From Ziziphus jujuba (lineage: Eukaryota > Streptophyta > Magnoliopsida > Rosales > Rhamnaceae), in contig NC_083388.1 in assembly GCF_031755915.1 (NCBI RefSeq), positions 20,238,001 through 20,302,000 on the forward strand: 64,000 bases of DNA, written 5' to 3'. Below the pieces are notes generated by a model. It ran no database searches, was not told the DNA's origin, and saw nothing but the letters and a program-made list of their open reading frames with translations. The translations under genes were made by a program, and so were the position numbers. Positions 11,525 to 23,541 of the stretch are shown here, in pieces (the first letter of the stretch is position 1; every line of letters starts with the position of its first letter).

Positions 11525-14210
11525 ATGGAAGGTTACGGAAGTTTGGGGTTCAGTGATGTAAATAGTGCTGTGAGAAAGAAAAGGAGTAATACATTTCGCC
11601 GACCTCGGAATGACTCACAGGTCCCTTTGGATTACCGTGATATCTCATCCCTGTCATCAACACCACCTTCAGATGATTCAAGCAAAGGTTCTAGTGATGA
11701 TAATAATGATTTTGGTTCAGTTTCTCAAAGGAAAGAAATCAATCTGAACCAATGCGGCTCAAGAGCCTCATTTAGTAATCTTGCTGAATCTGAGTCTGCC
11801 AAAAATGTGATAAAAAATGAAGATGGAGGATTTGCAGATTCTGATGAAGCTTCGAATGATGGTTCTTTTCGAGGCAGTAATGAGCAGAGAAATAGTGGGG
11901 TTGATTCCAGAAGGTCCAGTAAAGGTGTCCTTGCTCCTGCAAATTGGAAAAGCACAAGCAAGGTCGGGCATAGTGAAGTTGCTTCAGATGGTTTAGATAA
12001 CGAGAATAAAGTGAAAAAGGTTAAGCTTAAAGTTGGAGGTGTTACTCGTACAATTCAAGCCAAAACTATATCTGATGGTGCATCTGCAGTTGGGTCATCA
12101 ACTACAAAATCTTCTCACATTTCAGGTTCCCCTCGGCCTCGGCAGAAGTTAATTCAGGTATTGAGGACCATTTGTTCAAAATCTACTAAATATAGCATAT
12201 ATTATTTTGTTATTGTTTTACTATATTCCACATCAAAATATATTTTGATTGGCATAAACAAATGTAGCGTATCAGCTGCTTTTACAGTTTTATTGCTTGT
12301 GCGAATTACCTAAATCTCAGATTAAGCTCTTTTCAAATTGCTAGAAACTTTTTATTCTGTTTGCCTATATGCTTCTTGGAAATTACCTTTTTTTTGTACT
12401 CCTCTTTGGCCTGCCAAATGTATATCTGGTGTTTATGTGTACGGATCTTACATATTGGGCTGACATTTTATTGAGACATGAAAATATATCTCTTCTACAG
12501 GACAATTCAGATGACAATCGATCCTTCACTTCAGATAAGGGGACTGGCTTGCAGGGGCAGGGGGCCACATTGAAGGATGCTTCTAGAAATAGCTATGCTG
12601 GGAATGCTGATCCTTTGAGTGATAGGATGCCTGATGAAAATATCTATGTAAACAAAATGGAGAAGGATGAACCTCTTCGTAAGAGCAAGAGGGTCCCAAA
12701 AAGGCGCTTATTAGTTGACACATTTGATGATGAGGATGATGATGATGTAGAGATTCGGTACCTTGAAAAACTTAAAACATCTAAGGTTTCCACTGGTTGT
12801 GGTGTGGAAGACAAAGATGACAAGGAAAGAGAAAGCAGGACACAAAGGAAAATTTCATGGTTGTCAAAGAGGAATGCTGATGCCAAGTATGCTGTTGATA
12901 TGGGAGACTATGGCTCATCAAGATCAGTGAAGGAAACCAAGAAGTCCAGATCAGGAAGAGTTTATGGTGATACTGATTATGTGGAAGAGGAGGAACCTAT
13001 ATCAGATTGTGAGCTGGATAGCAAGAGGAAGAGGCCAAGAAAGGAGTTTGTTGAGTCATTGATAGATCCTAAGAAGGAAAGGACTGTCACTACTCGCCAA
13101 CGAGCCCTTCAAACTGGTAAAGATGTCTCTTCCAGTGTGAGTTTAATTGAGTTCCCCAATGGGTTGCCCCCTGCTGCACCACGAAGTGAGTGATGATTTG
13201 TTCAGTGGTTTTCAGTTCTATTACTAACTGTTAAAAAGTAATATACTATATGTCAAACTGAAACTTCCATAATCTGAATTGTTTTTTCTATATGGCAGAG
13301 CAAAAGGAGAAACTCTCTGAAGTGGAGCAGCAGCTGAAGAAGGCTGAGGCTGCTCAGAGACGTAAAATGCAAGTAGAGAAGGCAGCAAGGGAATCTGAGG
13401 TTTGACAGCACTCTAGTTGTTATATTTGTTTGTCTGCTAGAAGTAAAATGTTTTATTTAGTTGTTTACATGTTTGCGTGGTTATTTATTTGTTTTCCTGG
13501 ACCTTAGGCTGAGGCAATCAGAAAAATCCTGGGCCAAGATTCCAGTAGGAAGAAACGGGAAGATAAGATTAAGAAACGTCAAGAAAATCTTGCACAGGTG
13601 ACGGTTGTTCTTAGCATTTCTTTGGTGATTTCGTGATAGAGAATTACTTTTATAAACATTCCTAGTTTTTGCAGGAGAAGGCTGCAAATGCTGAGATAGT
13701 TGCATCAGATTCTGTCCGGTGGGTAATGGGTCCCTCAGGAACCGTAGTAACATTTCCAGATGAAATTGGCTTGCCAACAATCTTCGACTCAAAGCCATGC
13801 AGGTATACAAACACTTTCAAATTTCAGTTCGATATATTGCTTTTGGTGATGGAACATTGTTTTGAGCTTTAATAAGAGCCTTGAGTTTTCTGAACGTGAA
13901 GTACTTGTCAAGGTAGAGACTTTCAACTTAGACAAGTGATGTTTAACGGACCCAAATCTTAAAACTTGCTATTTCTAATGCTTTGAACGCCATTAAATCT
14001 ATGAAAAAGTTTTTGATGATTATATCTGATTTTGGGATTGTTGTTCATTTATGTGGATTATGCAGTTACCCACCACCCCGTGAGAAATGTGCTGGTCCAT
14101 CTTGTTCAAACCCATACAAGTACCGGGATTCGCAGTCCAAGCTTCCACTGTGCAGTCTCCAATGCTACAAGGCCATACATAAAAAGATGCCCCCACTCTC
14201 TGCTTGTTAA
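11525..14210 (+). CDS. INO80 complex subunit B-like protein (PAPA-1 + HIT zinc finger), 6 coding exons
   Basis: Exons: 11525-12157, 12501-13185, 13299-13399, 13508-13597, 13675-13802, 14066-14210; this gives 593 aa. The N-terminal two-thirds is disordered, Ser/Asp/Lys-rich, with an acidic run (DDEDDDD) and basic KRVPKRR and KRKRPRK patches suited to nuclear import. At about 385-505 is the PAPA-1 region: a charged helix with LPPAAPR, EQQLKKAEAAQRRKMQVEKA and EAIRKILGQDSSRKKREDKI, typical of INO80B/Ies2 proteins. The last 40 residues are a HIT-type zinc finger with Cys554, Cys559, Cys575, Cys579 and His584. By family, it is a subunit of the ATP-dependent INO80 nucleosome remodeller, which contains RUVBL1/2. 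The Met at 11525 was chosen because it opens the conserved MEGYGSLGFS start. The RPAP3-like gene begins about 650 bp downstream. Confidence 0.9.
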
Positions 14211-14587
14211 AATAAAAATAAATCATCTGGACTCTCTCTAACTAGTATACTGTTTTTTCCACTTTTTCCAAGAACACATTGAAAGAAATCCCAACTATGA
14301 GTGTACATATTTAATCATACCCTTACGTGGTGATATCAGATTATTTTTCCTTTTCTCTTCTTTTTTTTTTTTTTTTTTTTTTCATATTGTTGGTTAAAGA
14401 AAATACAACGATCTTTTTATTGCTCTAGATCATTGCATACTTTACCTCGCTCCATTACGATGAGCTATTTTTATTATATGTAAATAAAAATATAAAATTT
14501 GTGATAATTAATATGAATATTTGAGTCTCTTCGAACCAGTAAAAAAATGGAATATATATATAGACAAGAAAGAAATTTGAACCGTAT

Positions 14588-14737
14588 TTGGGCCTGGGCC
14601 ACAAATAATAACAAAAAGGATGGTTGTCAAATCAACCAGGCCCAATGAAGATTGTAGGCTCAAAGAGAGCTACAGCAGACCGTTACTACTGTCTGGAAAA
14701 ATCATATACGATCCACAGTCTTCATAAGGTATATAAA
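14588..14737 (+). promoter_or_regulatory. Core promoter of RPAP3-like gene: site II motifs and TATA box
   Basis: Site II-type GGGCC/GGCCC motifs occur as TTGGGCCTGGGCC at about 14588-14600 and GGCCCAA at 14639-14645. They are followed by TATATAAA at 14730-14737, 120 bases before the start codon. Site II motifs are typical of growth-linked and assembly-factor genes in plants. Position and motif content support a promoter; activity is inferred. Confidence 0.6.
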
Positions 14738-14856
14738 TCTTTAAAAACAAAAAATAAATTAGAATCCATTTCGCATTTTTGTCTAGTTTTCTCTCTTAGG
14801 CTCTCTCCCTCCCTTATTCTGAAACCATCTGCGAACAAGAGCAGCTCGCGAAATCC

Positions 14857-15140
14857 ATGGCTAGGGTTCCAACCAAGCACGGTCGCGATCAAGCTCTGGT
14901 ATTCCATTTTTTTTTTCTCTTTTCTTTTTTTTTCTCTTTTGGTCTTTGTGATTCTCTGTGGGTTTTCTGAGTAAGGTGAGGGAAATTTTGAACATGTATC
15001 CCACCACCTCATGCAATTGTGAGCTAAAAATTTATGGATGAAAACTATGGCAGATTTTGAGCTTTTTTTTTTCTTTTTTCTTTTTTAAATCGATTTTTAT
15101 GAGTGGGTTAGTGGGTTTAATTAATAATTGTCGTCTACTG

Positions 15141-15173
<33 letters not shown>

Positions 15174-18100
15174 TGGGGTTCCTTCTCTTCTTCTTCTTCT
15201 TCTTCTTCTTCCAGGATTTCCAGGGGTTTTTGAATGACTTGCAGGATTGGGAACTTTCCCTTAAAGACAAAGACAAGAAAATGAGACCTCAAGCTTCCGA
15301 CAAGGTAATATCGGTAATTAATATGGTTTCTGAAATTTTCTCTAGTTGCTAAACCCAAATTTGAAAATGCTGTGCTTTCTCACATTGGGTCTGGGAAATT
15401 TTTGTAAAAGGTTTCATCTTCCGGGAAAACTAGAGTAACTGGTGAAGACAGGAAACGTGGCTCAGGGCCATATGACTACGCAAGGAGTTATGACGCAATT
15501 AATAGTATATCAAGTAGTTTCAGTTCTGATGATAGTCTACCTGATGCTGCTTCAGAGAAAGAATTGGTAGGAGTTGTAATGTTGTTCTTTTCTTTGGATG
15601 TTGTTGAAAAAGTTCAATATTTTGTAAATTTTCAATGTTATAATGTTTGCTGTTGGTGTTTTTACGTGCAGGGTAATGAGTATTTTAAGCAGAAAAAATT
15701 TAAGGAAGCCATTGATTGTTACTCCAGAAGCATTGCCTTGTCACCAACTGCAGTTGCTTTTGCGAATAGGGCAATGGCCTATCTGAAAATCAAAAGGCAA
15801 GCCCTGTACCCAAAACTTTCTTCTTTGTTCTTTTTTTTAATTTGTTTTTATTTTTCCTTGCAAACGTACCTTAACCATATGTTTTGTCCTTTTTTACTTT
15901 TTCAAAATTCAGGTTAGACTTACACTTCTGGAAACTGATAATAATATTAAACGTTTTACCTGAGATAAAAATCTTTGACATTCTTTTGGCGCTGACATGC
16001 CAGACTAAGAACTTTAAGTATCGCCCTTTTTGTTATCTAAATATCAGACTAATAATATAGTTTTCTTTTCAACTTTTTTCATTAGCTACCAGGAGGCTGA
16101 AAATGACTGTACAGAGGCCTTGAATTTGGATGATCGTTACATAAAAGCATACTCACGGAGAGCGACTGCGAGAAAAGAACTTGGAAAACTAAAAGAATGT
16201 CTTGAGGGTGTGTAGCCAAACTGGGTCTTGATTTCTTGATATCTAGATGCAGTACCTTTAAGCTGTCTGATGTAATGAATATAACAAACTGCAGATGCTG
16301 AATTTGCCATGAGGTTGGAGCCTCACAACCAAGAAATCAAGAAGCAGTATTCTGAGGCCAAATCGTTATATGAGAAAGTAAGTCTATCCCCATGCACATC
16401 CAGTATATAAAGTTAGAAACAGTGGTCCTGCATTTAAAAATGTTGATTGTTAGTGCCAATAAGAGAGGAAAATGGGAATTGATCTCTGCAGAGTTTGATC
16501 ATTAGGAAGGATTTATAATGTGCTGACTACAAATTAGTACAATGTGGTTATGATTTAAATCATTGTCATTTGTATTTCATTAATGTAATTTTTGGAAGAA
16601 ATTTGAAATTTTTTTTTTTTAAAAATTAAACCAGAATATTCTTCAGAAGGCTTCTGTAGCACTGGAAAATACCGTACAGAAATTTCAGAAAGTTGGAAAA
16701 TCAGATGCCAAAGTAAATGGACAGGGTACCCACCCTGTCTCAGTACAAGAAATTCAGGAAGGAAGAACATCAGATGCCAAAGTAAATGGTCATCCCATAC
16801 AGCCTGTCTCAATTGCTACTCAATCGACAGAAATCGCTGCAGCTCAAGATCGCAGCAAGGTATTCACAATGATAATTAAAGCTATCATTGTTTGTATTTG
16901 TCATCAGAACTTTCATTCAACATGAAAAAAAATAAAAATGGTAAAGCTAGCGCAGCTTTGTCATGTTTCTTATTTCAACGTTATTTTCCTGTTTCTAAGT
17001 TGCTTGAAACTGATTGTTCTGCAGAAATTTGAAAATTATAGAAGGCATGTTAAGAAAATAAGTGTAATAGGTTTCTCATCTTGTCTTTGGCATGAGAAGT
17101 TTATATTGCCTGCATTTGTAACCGGGTCATAATGTGCACGCTAAATAATGCTTAGCTTTTGCTTTTTAGTATTATATTGTGAGAAATTTAACTTACTGTT
17201 AAATTCTTTTCATTTCTTTTTTCCTTCTTTTTTTTTTATTTTTTTTTATTCTATTTTATTTTATTTTATTTTATTTTATTATTATTTTTTTTTTGAATGT
17301 AATTTGAGGACACAGATTAGAAAGATGAGCACTTATTTTTTTTCCTATTAAAAAACCTTTCCAATGTGTATTTTTCTGTAGAAATATTTTAAATTCAAAG
17401 AGCTATTATCAAGGAGATTTAGTTATGATATCTCCTGTTTTAAATTAGTTTCAAAGTTCAACTGGTATATTATTGTAACTGTCCTACTTAAGTATATTTA
17501 TTCAGTCTGTACCGGTGATACTAATAGAAGTGAATTAATAGAAATTGAATTTTCTCCATTTTATTTTCATGGTATTAGAGCCTGGTTGAATCTTAGGCAT
17601 CTGTTACTTGTTTTTACGTCTTCTATCTTTCAAAAGCCCTCTGTATAATCACATTGGGAGTGATTGAGGGAGGATTGTCCTGAAACAATTCTGCATAGTC
17701 TCAATGGTTGACTCAACAAGCTGTTCATAAATTTTCTTTATAAATAAAATAGATTTAGAGACTCTTGCACATGCTGTGGTTCCTTTTCATACTGTAATGT
17801 TGATTTTTGTCTTTATTGAGTTGAATGACAAATAAAATTTCAAGTTTGTCAGAAATGATGAAACTGTAATAGGTCTCTACATTGTCTTTTTGCTTGGCTT
17901 TTAAATTGGTGTACGCATCAATTTTCATTGAATTGTCTGTTTCTTTTTCTTATGTTAAACTTTTATGCATCAATTTTCATTGAATTGTCTGTTTCTTTTT
18001 CTTATGTTAAACTTTGTATTCTTTTAGCAGAGAAACCATGTAACTAGAAAACAAGAGTTGCAGACATCTGTGCAAGAGATTGCTTCTCGAGCTGCTTCTA

Positions 18101-19220
18101 GAGCGAAGATTGAGGCCGCAAAAAATATTACACCACCAAAGTCAGCTTATCAATTTGAGGTTTCTTGGCGAGGAATTTCTGGTGATCCTGCTTTGCAGGC
18201 TAGTCTGTTGAAGGTCTGTAATACAGTTATTGTGGTTTAGCTTTATAAATTCATGTTCATTGTTGAAGTCTTAGATTTTAAGACTGGGAAAATGGACTCA
18301 TATCCTTTCTGAACTAAATCGAGTCGATGTGTTCTCAATTTTTTTTTTATTTTTTTATTTTTATTTTTTTTGACATCTGTTTGATTGGCCTCTGAAGACA
18401 TCCTGTAGTCTGATATTAATGTGACTTCCTAATTGATGGGTTTTGGATTTTGAGTATGTTGACCTTGCTTCCGTGCTAGCCCAAACAAATACAAGAGGCT
18501 TCCTATTTGTTCAATACCCATAATCAATGTACACAACCACAGAATGGACATAAATAATTATTTTCACACAAATTGATTTTTATAGTCTGTTTTTACTGTG
18601 TTCTTCATTTTTATTTTCTCAACATAAGGATTTTTTTTTCCCCCTTTTTTTAGGCTGTACCTCCCAGTGAGTTACCTCAGATATTCAAAAATGCTTTGAC
18701 TGTTCCCATTCTAGTCGATATCGTCAAGTGTGTTGCAACCTTTTTCGGGTAAGTGACACTGATTGGTACTTCATATGAATTCCCATTTTAGCTTGATAAA
18801 ATTCTTATGGTCCCTTTCTTTTTGGCAGTGAAGAAATGGACCTCGCTGTAAGTTTTTTGGAAAATTTAACCAAGGTCTCAAGATTTGACGTGCTTATGAT
18901 GTGTCTTACATCCACTTACAGAGCAGGTAAGGGTGCTCCCATATTTTTCCGTGGAAATGTTTTTTGAAGTCAGAAATGTTAAATACATCATGATATTGTT
19001 CTGATATGTTTATCAATTCATCTGTGAATAATAATTTCCGGTCAGGGATCAATATTATATTTTCCCTGAGTTGTAGATTTTTGAAGTGGTAGCATTATAC
19101 TAATTAACTTTGTGGGCAGATCTTGCTAAGCTATGGGACGAGGTATTCTGTAACGAGGCAGCCCCAGTTGAATACGTGGAGATTCTGGATAAGCTACGTT
19201 CGAAGTACTGCCTTAAGTGA
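14857..19220 (+). CDS. RPAP3: RPAP3-like TPR co-chaperone (R2TP component), 11 exons
   Basis: Exons: 14857-14898, 15215-15304, 15411-15566, 15672-15796, 16086-16207, 16295-16377, 16635-16859, 18031-18213, 18654-18748, 18829-18926, 19120-19220; this gives 439 aa. A conserved N-terminal FQGFLNDLQDWE segment precedes a three-repeat TPR domain from about residue 97 (GNEYFKQKKFKEAIDCYSRS; AVAFANRAMAYL; IKAYSRRATARKELG). These TPRs normally clamp HSP90/HSP70 C-termini. A linker leads to the RPAP3 C-terminal domain (about 316-412; YQFEVSWRGISGDP to RADLAKLWDEVF), which binds RUVBL2 in R2TP. R2TP assembles RNA polymerases, PIKKs and snoRNPs. Intron 4 (15797-16085) uses a GC donor, supported by perfect TPR spacing. 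Exon 7 holds an in-frame 69-bp duplication. The exon 8 acceptor is a TAGCAG (NAGNAG) site. It matches Arabidopsis At1g56440 (TPR5) as I recall it. Confidence 0.9.
15186..15212. repeat. (TTC)n tract at the RPAP3 exon 2 acceptor
   Basis: A run of TTC repeats leads directly into the acceptor CCAG at 15211-15214. It acts as the polypyrimidine tract of RPAP3 intron 1. A long poly-T (about 15141-15172) lies just upstream. Confidence 0.8.
16701..16838 (+). repeat. In-frame 69-bp tandem duplication in RPAP3 exon 7
   Basis: The unit beginning TCAGATGCCAAAGTAAATGG recurs at 16701 and 16770, and CCTGTCTCA recurs at 16734 and 16803. Both landmarks have an offset of exactly 69 bases (23 codons). The encoded linker therefore contains two SDAKVNG...PVS units. 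The duplication lies between the TPR and C-terminal domains. Confidence 0.85.
17915..18015. repeat. 52-bp tandem duplication in RPAP3 intron 7
   Basis: Copies at 17915-17966 and 17967-18015 begin GCATCAATTTTCATTGAATT and are identical over about 49 bases, which suggests a recent event. The second copy ends just before the exon 8 acceptor and so forms its upstream polypyrimidine/branch-point region. Confidence 0.9.
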
Positions 19221-22200
19221 TATAACAAGTATAAAGAGATATTGATTTGTCTGAGTTCCGAATATCTGTAATCGAGTTCATTGTAAATAATTCTTGTGAA
19301 GTGCTTTGCAACTTATATTCGGTAAACCAATTTTTGTAGGTTTAACTTTTGTTGTTGCATCTTGGTAGTGTATGAGTTCCATCCATTTTGGTCATGTTGA
19401 TTGCAGTATTTAATGAGGATGCGTGGAAAGTGAATGTGGTTATGGCTTTCAATTTACTGTCTGTGTCAACGTTTTGGTGCCACTAGAGGAAAAAGAACCT
19501 TCAGGCATGGATTCTGTGGGGAGGGTAGAGGGAGCGAGTATATTTCAGTCATATTTTGTTTTGGGCTATCAATTTGTACCCATAATGTGGGCCTCATTGC
19601 CAGAGTCTATTTTTGTGTTCTATAAGTAGGCAAAAGAAAATTACCTTTTCCTAAGTGGGAGAATTGGTTTACAAAGAAAATAAGAATAATAAAAATAAAA
19701 AAAAAGAATCCCAATACTCTAATTTTAATGGTGGAACGTTCATGATATTAAAGACACATTGCAAATTGTTTGACAGTTATAATATTCCAATTTTGACGTA
19801 TTTTCTGTTCATTTGCCTCACTCAGTTACCTCTGTTCTCAATATGATGCATTTTCAGAGGTCAATATCAATATATAAAATTGTGATTATAGAATTCGCTG
19901 TATAAGTGTGAAAAATAAAGAAATAAAAAATTATATAGTTTCATAAATTTTATCAGCAAAAACCAGAGACAAATTCCAAAATCCAAAAATAAATAAAGAA
20001 AATAAATTCAAATCCAGCCGCTATGAATTGGAGCATTGTCCCCAACACACGCCAAAAGCCCTATGTAGGACCATCCTGAAAAGCCTTTTTCATAAATCAT
20101 GAATAACTTTCTCACTTTTTCTCTGCCATTGTTCTGGGACTAGCTACTTCCATTGTTCAGTCACCATCAGTTGGGGTCCAAGGTTTGAGAACCCATCATC
20201 CATATCCCACGTATACACACATGCTTATCTGCTTGCAGGGTTTTATAAAGACTCCAACTGAGGTCCCTGCTTTGCTAATCTCATGAAACTCTGCCACATG
20301 GCTACCCTGTAACACACCCACCTCAATATAAATATGCATTAAATGTATACATGTTCTAGAATTCTTTTTTATTTTTTTTTTTGGGTAAATATATATTCCA
20401 GAATTCTGTGATCCTAAAGGTATGTCAATTTTTATTACCAAAAAGAAAAGGTATGTCAATTTTGTTGGCTCCTTGCTTCTTTCTTTCAATTTTTAAAATG
20501 AATAAACTATTCCTGATTGATGGCTACTGGGGCTGTTTTCCAAGGCTGAGACTTAATTGGCCACCAAAACCAATACAAAAACTTTAAATAAGTAGTTGCT
20601 GATTACCTGCTTAATCTGCAAGGTTGATGTTTAAATGAATGAAAGCAACTTTTAGCAGACTTTTTTAATTTTGGGCTGTGATAAGCTACATGCCCTGCTT
20701 AACCAGTTAACCAATCAAACAATCAACTTAAGCATTGAAAAACACAACAATATTCATCGAAAGACAGACTTTTTTTTTTCTTTTTTTTAATCATCAGTAG
20801 AAAGATAGGGAGAACACAAATCAGCAATAATACAAACTTTTAATTGACATTTTCCCCTTGTTTTATAGTTATCTTTGATATGAGGTATTTGTGATTGGAC
20901 AAATGTAGAGCTTGTGAAACCCTTGAAGCCACATAAATTCCTATGCATCCAAGCGAATAATATTTTATGTATTTGATACAATCCAGCGATAATCTCAATT
21001 GTCAAAGATAACCCGCAAATACAGCAATGAGATTTCTTGGGCAAGATTTTTCAAAACTACCATACCTTACTTCTACTTGTACACTGGAATTTATTAATCT
21101 TAAGATTCCCCACATCATTATTGTGGTCCTAGTCCTAGGGTCTCTGAAAACTACTTGCAACTCTTACCCTATCATTGGCGTGAAAATTCTCTTATTTGGC
21201 TTCTTTCCACTAGAAAAATATAGTTTTATTTCCACATTTGATGTTAGAAAGATCTATTAACACATAGAATCAAACCATCGTTGATTGTTGTGCTCAATTT
21301 ACCAAACTAATGTAAAATAAATTGACTGACTTGAAGTTACTAGTGAATTGCATATTTAAAATTCCCTCTTTCTGAATTCTATGAAAATACCAAAACCTTT
21401 TTATATTTAATATGCCTGAAAAAGAGTCAAATAGGCCAACTTTCAGCATCTTTTCCACACTAGTTTGTAGCTTGGTTGGGCACATAGACCATAGCATAGC
21501 ATGTGCTCCTCAGCTACAGAGCATATGCAGATCTCCTGTAGGACAACTTGTTCAAGCAATGAAGACATTTTTTTTTTTTTTGAAGACTTTGTGATAATGG
21601 GTTTGTCAATGGTAATGGCTTGGAGGTTTGTGTGTGTGTCATTTATGATTCCTTCAAACTTTTGAAGAAATGTTCCTATAATACAAACAAGGGTTTCTCA
21701 TTTCCACATGATTTTAATTATTGTTAATTACTCTAGACCTTTCCCACGAGGATATACCTCCAAATGAGGATGAATCATTTTCTTGGAGGATGGATCATAT
21801 TCAAAGTTCCAACCTCCTTCATGTAATGTGCCACAATTTTAACCATTTGGAAAACCAACAAAGAATGCTTGACCAAATTCAATTTATGCACTGTGAGACC
21901 AATGGGGAGAAATAAAAGTGGGTGTGGTGCTATTTTAGAACAAAAACAAAAAGAAAAAAAAAAAAAAAAAGTGGGTGTGGTGCATGTTGGAAGAAGAATG
22001 TTGAAAATAGAAAGAAAGAACTTATCTTTGTCTTATGAGTTTGGTCAAGACTCAAGAGAGTGGAAGAACCAAGTTTCTCGAATAAAATTGTTAAATTTTT
22101 TTAATATATTTTTTTCCCTCTATTTTTGACTGTAAAAACTCCAATTGTGGTGTCTAGAAAACCCCACTTAACCTCCATTACATGTAAAATTATTTTTAAA

Positions 22201-22600
22201 TGATGGTGCGTGATCCTTCAAAGTAGTGAAAGAAGAAGCACGGTTGAGTTCAAAATAAAGCAATACCCCGAAAGAGTTCAAATTAAAGGTAGAGTCTTTG
22301 AGCATGGCATTGACCTGGACACACCAAAAGCGTGAAAAACAATCATATTTTCCTGGTAGGTTCGTTGAAATTTGTACTGTCACACCAAACAATATCCAAA
22401 AATAAAAGAAAAAAGAAAAAAAGTAAAAAAATGGAAAATTCAAATTGAGGCATTTTTCTTCTAAAAGGAAATACTTTTTTTTTTTTTTTTTAAATTTCAA
22501 TTTAAAAGCGAAACAATTTGGTTTGGTTTTTGGTCACCCAAGTTCTGACACAAAAATGCAACAGTTTCACTTTTTCAGCAGTGATGAAAGAAAACAATCT
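19221..22600. other. Intergenic region between RPAP3-like and EFR3-like genes
   Basis: The first 100-200 bases are probably the RPAP3 3' UTR. No ORF here resembles a known family. The region contains a short direct-repeat-flanked A-tailed insertion at 21914-21983 (separate entry), poly-A/T tracts and a duplicated AAGGTATGTCAATTTT near 20415 and 20449. Confidence 0.5.
21914..21983 (+). mobile_element. Tiny A-tailed insertion flanked by 17-bp direct repeats (retroposition scar)
   Basis: AAAAGTGGGTGTGGTGC occurs at 21914-21930 and again at 21967-21983. Between them lie 36 bases (21931-21966) that end in a long A-rich run. Direct repeats of this length flanking an A-tailed insert are the product of LINE-type target-primed reverse transcription. 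The insert is too short to assign to a source. Simple slippage of a duplicated segment is the alternative. Confidence 0.5.
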
Positions 22601-22608
22601 GACAGCTA

Positions 22609-22831
22609 TCACGTGAAATAGTTCATACACTCCCATGTTCCATTAACTTGTCTTAATCCACGCGCGTCTTCTTCTTCTTCTCTGTTCCATCTCTCTCTCT
22701 CATTGCTTTCCATTAGTTTCATGTTCTTCTTTTTGTTTTGTTTTTGAAAGCAATCTCGGCCATTCTTGCTTTCAGCCTTATAAACCCAGTGGGAGTTTTC
22801 TCACCTCCCGGATCTGCCTCTGCAGAGCAAG
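22609..22831 (+). promoter_or_regulatory. Promoter/5' leader of EFR3-like gene with palindromic G-box
   Basis: TCACGTGA (G-box core CACGTG) lies at 22609-22616, followed by an ACGCGCG motif near 22662 and a CT-rich leader. A donor AAG|GTATGT at 22832 and the acceptor at 23537-23538 define a probable 5' UTR intron (22832-23538), placing the start codon three bases into the next exon. G-boxes bind bHLH/bZIP factors; regulation here is inference. Confidence 0.5.
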
Positions 22832-23541
22832 GTATGTGCACGTCATATTTTATTTTATTTTATTTTTATTATTATTATTTTTTTCTCTTCAATGGGTTTT
22901 CTCATTTGGCTCTCCAATCTGTATATGGGTTTGTTTTCAGTCGTGTTAATGTTATTCTCGACGCCTCATTTCGGGTTTTTGTGGCGTTTCATGTTTTAAT
23001 TTTCGTCTGCTGCAAGTTTCTGTTTTTATGGTTCATTTTGCTAATTATTAGCCTCGAAATTTTCTCCTCAAAATTTTCTCTTCTAGCCTTTTCCTTTCAC
23101 CATGTTATAAGTAATTTCTCTTACCGTTTTGTTCTTGATTTTCTTGTTGGGTGTCTTTCTTTTTTTTTTTTTTTTTTTGGTTGAACCGAGAAGTTTATCC
23201 TTTTCTGTTTTCTTCAATGTACTTGAGAAAAAATTGTAGCAAAGTATCATAGTGTCCTAATTAAGCGTTTGTTATGTGTTTGTTTTCGGATGATACGTTT
23301 CTTATGCATTTGAAACGGAAGTTCCAGCTCGTGATTTTCTCTTTGAACTTCATTTTTGGTTTTGGTATTTTTTGTTTTTTTTCCCCCTATATCTTCACTG
23401 CATTTTCTGGGGGTACATTATAAACTAATATTTTGCACTTGGGGTTGATTAAACGATGCTTTTTAACAATCTAATGGAAGATTTTAGTGGGTCTTTTTGT
23501 TTTTCACTATTCCTTTCTTGTTTTGTTTTTATTGACAGGAA

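Noticed and set aside
12644..12886. Minus-strand ORF opposite the INO80-B-like exon 3
   Set aside because: Shadow of the sense exon; Ser-rich because the sense strand encodes Asp/Glu/Lys runs.
15797..15807. GT donor at 15806 as the normal RPAP3 exon 4 end
   Set aside because: It would insert three residues into a TPR with otherwise perfect spacing; kept only as a possible alternative isoform.
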